Positions 57,398-64,000 of a DNA stretch of 64,000 bases are shown here, piece after piece. Under the pieces are notes generated by a model. The model was not told the origin of the DNA, made no database searches, and was given only the letters and a program-made list of their open reading frames with translations. This DNA comes from Cephalotus follicularis (taxonomy: Eukaryota > Streptophyta > Magnoliopsida > Oxalidales > Cephalotaceae), in NCBI GenBank assembly GCA_001972305.1, contig BDDD01005034.1, positions 41,591 through 105,590 of the forward strand, in the 5' to 3' direction. Positions within the stretch are counted from its first letter, which is position 1; every line of letters begins with the position of its first letter. The translations under genes and the position numbers were made by a program.

Positions 57398-58232
57398 TTA
57401 CATAGCTACTATCCAGTTTTCATCTTTTTCAGCTTCTACAAAGTTCTTAGGGTCAAAGTGAGAAAGAAAAGCAACATAATTACAAGTATTAGCATTAGAC
57501 CTAGTCATAACTCCATGTTGAATATTACCAATTATGGCCTCATGTGGGTGATCTTTAACTACTTTATAGGTCTTATCTACAAGATCTTTTTGGTAGCTAT
57601 TCTTAGATTCTAAATCTATGTTCTCGGATGGTTCATGAAAATCTATGCTATCTTGTATATAAGTACTTACATCACTTGACTCATCAAAGACTATATGCAT
57701 AGATTCTTCTACTAATAAAGTACGTTTATTGAAATATCTATAAGCTCTACTAGTAAGAGAATATTCGAGAAAAATACCTTCATCTGCTTTTGAGTCTAAC
57801 TTACCATGTTGATCCTTTCCGTTGTTGTGTGTGAAACACTTGCATCCAAAGGTACGGAAGTGACTTATGTTAGGCTTTCTCTCTCTCCATAATTCCTATG
57901 GAGCCTTTTTGAGAATTGGCCTTATTGATATTCTATTTAAAATGTAACATGCAATGTTTGTGGCTTCGGCCCAAAAATATTTTGGAAGGCTGTTTTCGCA
58001 AAGCATGGTTCTAGTCATTTTTTCTAAGGTTCTATTTCTCCTCTCAACAACACCATTTTGTTGAGGAGTTCTAGGAGTTGAAAATTCATATTTAAAACCA
58101 TTTTCTATGCAAAAGTTATCAAAAATGTTTACCATGATCGCTTCTTACTTTCAAAATAGTTTATCCTTTTTCTTTTCGAACTTGTTTACAAAAATTTGTA
58201 AAGAATGTAAACACTTCTCTTTTATGTGTTGT
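57398..58232 (-). pseudogene. Integrase, copia E (5' part lost at F insertion)
   Basis: From 58232: FTFFTNFCKQVRKEKG, then ENGFKYEFSTPRTPQQNGVV with the catalytic Glu block, RTMLCENSLPKYFWAEATN and, after frame breaks, FGCKCFTHNNGKDQ, the TLLVEESMH block and a long linker to reverse transcriptase. The SDHGKEF region carrying the second Asp is degraded near 58140, and the first Asp lies beyond the F insertion. Confidence 0.88.
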
Positions 58233-59511
58233 TGACGATTTAGTCCCAATCCTTATTTTCATGATAACATATTTGCATTTGACAAATTTACTTGATGTGC
58301 AAGAAATTACAAAGTTCAATACCAAGGCAAATACCATATGCAGAAGAAGACATCGACCTTCAAAGAAATGACATCGACGTCTGTACAGAAAGACATCCAT
58401 CCCTTTCAAATGACATCGACGTCTTCAGTTCCAGAAGTTACAAGATCAAATTATTACGAAGACATCGTCCTTCCAGTAATGACATCGACGTCCGTACAGA
58501 AAGACAACGACTCCTTTCAAGAAGACATCGACGTCTTTAGTGCCAGAAGCTACTGTTCAAATTTGCAATTAAAGACATCGATCCCTACATGCAAAGACAT
58601 CGACGTCAGTACAAAAGACATCGACACCTTAACATAGACATCGACGCCTTTCTAGAGCTACCTGCATTTCCCAGAAAATACATCGACCCCTACAGAAGAA
58701 GTCGATGTGATGCTCAAAGTTTCAATACCTGGAGATTTCCCAGAAATGACATTGACACCTTTAAAAAGACATCGACGTCTTTTTAAATGGTTTGCCCCGG
58801 GAAACATGGAACGGCTAGTTGGTGCACTTTCAACGGCTAATAACAGAAAAGACATCGACGCCTTTTGAAAGACATCGACGTCTTTATGTCAGCAGAGACA
58901 AAAATCAAATATTGCAACTACACATTTATTAATCAAAAGCTTCCATGAATTATGCAACGGCTACAAATCTTTTATGGCTATAAAAGGAAGACTGAAACCT
59001 CAGAAGAATAACAACAATTCAGAATTATTCAACAAAGAATTACACAACATCAAGAGAGATATCGAATTCAAGCATTCTATTGTCTAAAAGCTCAAAGTGC
59101 TCATAGTGTTCCAAAAAGCTTCTAAGCTTCATCTTTTGAGATTTTCTGAGTGTTTCACATTGTGAGCTGTATCATTCATATCAACCTATTTGAGAGGTTA
59201 TTTTGTAAACACTTTCAATTACTTGTAAAAGAGGAGAATCCTCTAAGGTCTTGAGGTCAAGGTCTTGTGATTGAGGTTAATCACGAAGTTGTAAGGTGTA
59301 ACGAATTGCTGCCTTAATCAATTCGAGATAGTGGAAACTCAAGGAGCTCCCATGGGAAAAGTGGACGTAGGCAAGAGTTAGCCGAACCACTCTAAATTCG
59401 GAGAAGTTTTTCTTTCCTTCACTATTTACTTTGAAAGTTTTTAAATTTCTGATATTTACTTCAATATTCAATTCACCCCCCTCTTGTATATTGCAAGAGT
59501 GTTTTATTTCA
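58233..59511 (+). repeat. 5' LTR of copia F
   Basis: It runs from TGACGATTTAGTCCC to TTTCA, 1279 bp. A TATA box GCTATAAAAGG lies at about 58976. Upstream, 58345-58890, is an array of about 20 words such as AGACATCGACGTC and ACATCGACGCC spaced 15-40 bases apart. It is followed two bases later by the primer-binding site. Confidence 0.92.
58345..58890. repeat. Array of ATCGACGTC-type palindromic words
   Basis: About 20 occurrences of ACATCGACGTC, ACATCGACGCC or ACATCGACC lie upstream of the LTR TATA box. Intervening text differs between neighbours, so this is not a simple tandem repeat. Confidence 0.9.
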
Positions 59512-59513
59512 AT

Positions 59514-59525
59514 TGGTATCAGAGA
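59514..59525 (+). promoter_or_regulatory. Primer-binding site of copia F
   Basis: TGGTATCAGAGA matches the initiator tRNA-Met complement, except the last base, and lies two bases after the LTR end. Confidence 0.9.
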
Positions 59526-59568
59526 GGTTAATCTTATTTCTTAATTTTTAGAGATTACAAAGATCCTT

Positions 59569-60440
59569 ATGGAATTGAATATGTCAAACAAGGAAAGCAT
59601 GTCCATCTCAAAGCCTCCATTTTTCGATGGAATCAACTATATTCATTGGAAGGCAAAGATGACTATATTTATTCAAGCTATTGACTTCAACCTATGGGAC
59701 ATCATCATTGACGGCCCTGAACTCCCTTACATCATCTCGGAAGAAGGTATCAAAACCCTCAAACCGAGAAGCTCATATACGGATGATGATCGAAAGAAGG
59801 TACAATTAAATGCTAAAGCAAAACACGTTATTATATGCGCTTTAAATTCAAATGAATTCAATAGAGTATCATCTTGTGCTACCGCAAAAGAAATGTGGGA
59901 TAGATTAGAGGTTACCTATGAAGGTACCAACCAAGTCAAGGATGCAAAAATAAATATGCTTGTAAGAGAATACGAAATGTTCTCTATGAAGGAAAACGAA
60001 AACATTTCCGGTATGTTTGTTAGATTTACAAATATTATTAATTCCTTACAATCTTTGAATAAATGCTACTCTAATAGTGAGATGGTAAGAAAGATACTTA
60101 GGTGTCTACCGAAAAGTTGGATGCCTAAAGTTACGGCTATAGAGGAAGCAAAAGACCTCAACACCTTGTCGCTTGAAGAACTTCTTGGATCACTCATGAC
60201 ACACGAAATGACCATAAAAAATCATTAGGATGATGAAGAACAAGATAAAAAGAAGAACAAAGTCATTGCATTCAAGTCCTCTACAACGGACTCAAGTGAT
60301 GAAGATAGTGATGATGAAATGGCTTTGATTACAAGAAGATTCAAAAAATATCTAGCAAAGAAAAAGTTTGGGAACAAACACTTCAAGAAGTCATTCCCAT
60401 CAAAATCCGAAACAAAGAAGGAAGAAATAGTTTGTTTCAA
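59569..60440 (+). pseudogene. Gag of copia F, truncated
   Basis: It starts MELNMSNKESMSISKPP. WKAKMTIFIQAIDFNLWDII, SCATAKEMWDRLEVTYEGTN, RKILRCLPKSWMPKV and EELLGSLMTHE are the Sirevirus capsid motifs, shared with copia G. One TAG at 60226-60228 is followed by an acidic linker and a Lys-rich stretch up to EEIVCF, the start of the first zinc knuckle. There the sequence jumps into integrase. Both knuckles and the coiled coil seen in G are missing. Confidence 0.88.
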
Positions 60441-61529
60441 GCAAGTTTTAAATCCATCAACATTGTCTCAACTTCTAGGCCACTCGAACTACTCCATATG
60501 GACCTTTTTGGACCAATAAACATAAGAAGCTTAGGAGGTAAATCTTATGCCTATGTTATTGTTGATGACTACACTAGGTACACATGGGTTTATTTTTTAG
60601 CACATAAAAGTGAAACTTTTACTTTCTTTGCAAATTTTTGTAATATTGTTCAAAAAGAAAAAGGACTTTCAATTTTGAAAATTAGAAGTGACCATGGCAA
60701 AGAATTCGAAAATAATATTTTTGATGATTATTGCATTAAAAATGGTTTTAAACACGAATTTTCAACCCCTAGGACTCCTCAACAAAATGGAGTTGTTGAA
60801 AGGAGAAATAGAACATTAGAAGAAATGACAAGAACAATGCTTTGCGAAAATGATTCACCAAAGTATTTTTGGGCCGAATCCACAAACACCGCATGCTATA
60901 TTTTAAATAGAACATCAATAAGGCCTATTCTCAAAAAGACTCCATGCGAGTTATGGAAGGAGAGAATGCCTAACATTAGTTACTTTCGTGCCTTCGGATG
61001 CAAGTGCTTCATACACAACAATGGAAAAGATCAACTTGGTAAGTTTGATCCTAAAGCGGACGAAGGTATATTTCTTGCCTACTCTCTCACTAGTAAAGCT
61101 TATAGATGTTTCAATAAGCGTACTTTATTAGTAGAAGAATCTATGCATGTTGTATTTGATGAGTTACATGATTCTACTTCACATGTGCATGATAGTATAG
61201 ATTTTCATGGACCATCGAAGGACATAGAACCTAAGGAAAGTTACCAAAATGAACTTATGGATAAGACTTATAAGGTAATTAGAGATCACCCACATGAGGC
61301 TATCATTGGTGACATTCAACAAGGGATTAGAACTAGAACTGGAGCAAACACTTGTAATTATGTTGCATTCCTTTCTCACCTAGAACCCAAGAACTTTGTA
61401 GAAGCCAAAAAATATGCAAATTGGATTGTAGCTATGCAAGAAGAGCTAAACAAATTTGATAGAAACAAAGTTTGGTTTTTAGTACCTAGACCAAAGGACC
61501 ATTCGGTTATAGGAACTAAATGGGTTTAG
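60441..61529 (+). pseudogene. Integrase and linker, copia F
   Basis: It opens with ASFKSINIVSTSRPLELLHM, DLFGP (first Asp), IRSDHGKEFENN (second Asp) and TPQQNGVVERRNRT (Glu), so the D,D,E triad is complete. FRAFGCKCFIHNNGKDQLGK and the long linker to VPRPKDHSVIGTKW follow. The frame is open for 365 codons and stops with TAG at 61527-61529, one base out of register with the next frame. The GAG-pre-integrase zinc finger is lost in the deletion. Confidence 0.92.
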
Positions 61530-62094
61530 AAACAAAATGGACAATAAAGGGACCATAATTAGAAACAAGGCTAGACTAGTTGCCCAAGGCTATTCACAAG
61601 AAGAAGGAATAGACTATGATGAGACTTGTGCACCGATTGCTAGACTAGAATCCATTCGATTGTTGCTTGCATTTGCTTGTTTTAATAATTTCAAATTATG
61701 TCAAATGGATGTGAAAAGTGCATTTTTAAATGGTTTTATCAAAGAAGAGGTATATGTTGAACAACCTCAAGGTTTTGAGGATCCTCATTTTCCAAACCAT
61801 GTTTTCAAATTAAATAAAGCTTTATATGGACTCAAACAAGCCCATCGTGCTTGGTATGAGAGGTTAACAAAGTTTTTAATTGAAAACGATTTAAAACGAG
61901 GAAATGTTGATATTACTCTTTTTACAAAATCTAAAGGTAATGATCTGCTTATTGTTCAAATTTATGTTGATGATATTATCTTTGGATCTACTAATGACTC
62001 TTTATGCAAGGATTTTTCAAATACAATGAAATCTGAATTTGAAATGAGTTTAATGGGAGAGCTCAACTATTTTCTTGGACTACAAGTCACACAA
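61530..62094 (+). pseudogene. Reverse transcriptase, copia F (3' end replaced)
   Basis: [59 protein letters not shown] and QIYVDDIIFGS (catalytic, 61962-61973) are intact. After LNYFLGLQVTQ the coding sequence is replaced at about 62095 by unrelated DNA. Confidence 0.92.
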
Positions 62095-62408
62095 AACAAA
62101 ATTCCATGAGCAGGCAACATACGCGCAAGTCTATCCGGTTCACTAATGCCCACAAAGTGAACCTATGACTTGGAACAGGTTTGACATAAGGAATAAGGTA
62201 ACCAGTCTCACAACCTCCATGCCAGGTATCCAACCTTATGTCAGGGCATCACTAGTATAAGTAGGTAATAATTAAACTACTTCAATTATGTGATAAAATA
62301 CAAGTGATACAGCCATAACAAATTTTGCACGCATCATATATATAAGAACAAGATTGTTCTATACAAGATAAGATACAATGTGACAACCCATCTAATGGCT
62401 TGTCGGGT
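62095..62408. other. Foreign non-coding insert replacing the RT-RNase H junction
   Basis: No frame continues the polyprotein here. The text (AACCTATGACTTGGAAC, GGTAACCAGTCTCACAACC) reads like LTR or untranslated sequence from another element, but I could not match it inside the window. Compared with E, roughly 480 bases of coding sequence, including the YSDADFGG motif, are gone. Confidence 0.7.
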
Positions 62409-62764
62409 CACTATATCTAACACTTTCTACTACCGAAGCTGAGTACATTTCCGCCAGAAGTTGTTGCGCACAAATAATGTGGATGAAACAACAACTTCTT
62501 GATTACGGCTTTAATTTTGAGAAAGTGCCAATTTTGTGTGACAACACAAGTGCAATTTGTCTAGGAAAAAATCCCGTATATCATTCTAGGACAAAACATA
62601 TTGATATTAGGTATCATTTTATAAAAGACCAAATTGATAAAGGTGATATTGAATTAGTCTTCGTTCCGACTCAAGAACAAGTCGCGGACATCTTCACAAA
62701 ACCATTAGATGAACAAACTTTCTCGAAATTTAGATTAGAATTAGGGTTGTGTGAAATTGAGTGA
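62409..62764 (+). pseudogene. RNase H C-terminal part, copia F
   Basis: It resumes with TEAEYISARSCCAQIMWMKQ and continues CDNTSAICLGKNPVYHSRTK, HIDIRYHFIKDQID and DIFTKPLDEQTF to the stop at 62762-62764. The start of the domain with its first catalytic Asp is lost. Confidence 0.9.
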
Positions 62765-63203
62765 TTAACATGATTGGTATGTTCACATATGTTTGCATGA
62801 TATGCTTGTTTGTTCATTAATGAATCATTTGCATTCATTCATGCGCGAATTCGTAAAATCGGCAGCAAAATAGAGCAAAGCGCCGACGCCCAGAATCTAA
62901 GTGTCAGCGCTTAACACTACTCTTAGAATTAGAACTTTTCAAAACATGCAAAGCGCCAACACCTAGAATTCAAGTGTCAATGCTTTAACACTAAAATTAG
63001 GGCTGAAAATTTAAAATTGCACAAAGCGACGCCGATTTAATAAAGAGCGTCGACGCTTTAGTTGGACTAAAAGAGAGATTTCTTCATCTGTCAACGCTTT
63101 TAGCGCAAATATTAGAACCCTCAACTGCCAAAAAACCATTTTCCGACAATTTTGGAATGATGTCTCTTTGATAAACACATATACACCACTGAAATCACTA
63201 ACC
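62765..63203 (+). repeat. Pol-to-third-ORF spacer with GCGCCGACGC-type words, copia F
   Basis: Words such as AGCGCCGACGCC, GTGTCAGCGCTT, AGCGTCGACGCTT and TCAACGCTTTTAGCGC recur at 62878-63110. It corresponds in position to the spacer array of copia E. Confidence 0.75.
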
Positions 63204-64000
63204 ATGCCAAAATCAAAGAACATTAAAGCTCAAAAATCATCCGGAAAGAAAATAAAGCACTTGGGACAAAAGAACAAGAGAGGAACTGCCACCGTTGATC
63301 CTCCCACGCTAGAAGAGATTCCTCCTGTGATCAGGTATCCCGAAGCTTCCTTTAACCGCAAGATTCTCATAGGAAAGACTCTAGACTTTGAATTTTGCAA
63401 TCGATGAGGGTTCCCCATTGTAGGATGGTTGGAGGAATTAGGTTTATCTCCATTGTTTAGCATGAATTTGCCGTACTATCCTGATTTAATGAAGGAATTT
63501 TATGTCAATATCCTCTCTAGTTCTAGTGTAAGTTTGAGCACTAGTGTTAAGAACAAAGAGCTTAAGTTCACTTATGCAACCTTAGCCTCAATTTTAAAGA
63601 TTCCATATGAAGGTGCTAAGGGATGGAATCAACGAAACTGGATAATTAACAATGAATTTAACAAAGAAGAATGTGTGCGAATGTTGTTTGGAGAAAATGC
63701 TGATATGATGCAACGAATGTACACTAGAAAACTTAGTTTGCATCATAGGTTTTTACACCGAGTTGTAGCCACACACATTTTACCAAAGGCCGGTGGCTTT
63801 GATGAAGTGACCCACATGGAGGCTTATACCATGTTCCATATTATCATAGGTCAAAAGATCAATGTACCTACGCTAATCATCAACCATATGCATGCTATGC
63901 ACAATAGGGAGAATGCATGCTTACCCTATAGCAATATCATCACAAAAATCCTTATGCATTTTGGGGTAGACTTCAGTGGAGAACTACATCACTCACTCCA
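63204..64000 (+). pseudogene. Third ORF of copia F (plant transposon protein family), runs off window
   Basis: From ATG at 63204 (MPKSKNIKAQKSSGKKIKHL) the frame is open to the window end, except for one TGA at 63405-63407. A basic head is followed by FNRKILIGKTLDFEFC, YYPDLMKEFYVNILS, YATLASILKIPYEG, HHRFLHRVVATHILPKAG, YTMFHIIIGQKINVPTLIIN and YSNIITKILMHFGVDFSG. This block order fits the family annotated as 'putative plant transposon protein', found widely in plant genomes. It sits where Sirevirus env-like ORFs lie. There is no signal peptide or membrane segment in the visible part, so an envelope role is not supported. Confidence 0.75.

Larger units (their letters stand above)
49605..58232 (-). 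mobile_element. Copia element E (Sirevirus-like), interrupted
   Basis: On the minus strand the order is integrase (from 58232), reverse transcriptase, RNase H, a spacer with palindromic words, a third ORF (51843-50916), polypurine tracts and the 3' LTR (50384-49605). A solo gypsy-type LTR (52252-55796) splits the spacer. Copia F cuts the integrase at 58232 and gypsy D cuts the 3' LTR at 49605. Gag, protease and 5' LTR lie beyond the window, if they exist. Confidence 0.85.
58233..64000 (+). mobile_element. Copia element F (Sirevirus-like), 3' part beyond window
   Basis: The order is 5' LTR (58233-59511), primer-binding site, gag, integrase (directly after a deletion), reverse transcriptase, a foreign insert, RNase H end, a spacer with palindromic words and a third ORF running off the window. 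It lies in the opposite direction inside the integrase of E. The left flank is GTTGT (58228-58232), so a matching GTTGT should follow its 3' LTR outside the window. Confidence 0.9.

Noticed and set aside
63204-64000. Calling the third ORF an envelope gene
   Set aside because: The visible part has no signal peptide or membrane segment and its motifs fit the plant transposon protein family.

Overview
This window comes from a flowering-plant nuclear genome, probably a eudicot. It looks like gene-poor, transposon-packed, pericentromere-type DNA. The reasons are degraded Ty3/gypsy chromovirus-like and Tat-lineage elements, Ty1/copia elements of the Sirevirus (SIRE/Maximus) type, solo LTRs with 5-bp target duplications, a Cassandra-like LTR carrying 5S rRNA-derived sequence, and one broken class III peroxidase exon. 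I see no intact host gene, tRNA gene or CRISPR array. All coding entries are remnants with stops, frameshifts or deletions, and many LTR ends are inferred from TG..CA termini, primer-binding sites and polypurine tracts.

Layout. 620-1528: minus-strand copia gag/protease remnant. 1528-7923: minus-strand gypsy element A (3' LTR at low coordinates, then integrase to gag), cut inside gag. 7924-8235: Cassandra-like LTR. 8236-10700: AT-rich DNA with two broken host-gene pieces (9415-9775 and peroxidase 9945-10502). 10701-11153: assembly gap. 11154-14936: minus-strand gag-only Sirevirus-like element G with two LTRs. 14937-15182: 3' end of a gypsy LTR, abutting a plus-strand Tat-lineage integrase end (15183-15760). 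The Tat remnant continues with a long antisense reading frame (18262-16961) and an LTR (18604-19257). 20448-27810: plus-strand gypsy element B. 28307-30942: solo LTR of the C family with CAAAT duplications. 33586-39762: plus-strand gypsy C, a deletion derivative. 39763-49604: minus-strand gypsy D. 49605-58232: minus-strand copia E, interrupted by a 3.5-kb solo LTR (52252-55796, GATTG duplications). 58233-64000: plus-strand copia F, inserted head-on into the integrase of E and running off the window.

The elements form nests: F in E, the solo LTR in the E spacer, D in the E LTR, C in the D LTR, and G in a gypsy LTR that lies in Tat.

Three signals stand out. First, unrelated LTR families (gypsy B and C, copia E, F and G, a solo LTR and an unassigned repeat) carry arrays of short CpG-containing palindromic words centred on GTCGAC or ATCGAT. 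In E and F these occur both in the LTR and in the spacer between pol and the third ORF. Second, copia E and F carry a third ORF downstream of pol that resembles the 'putative plant transposon protein' family. Third, the Tat remnant keeps an antisense frame of about 430 codons broken by only two TAG codons, although its sense pol is frameshifted.
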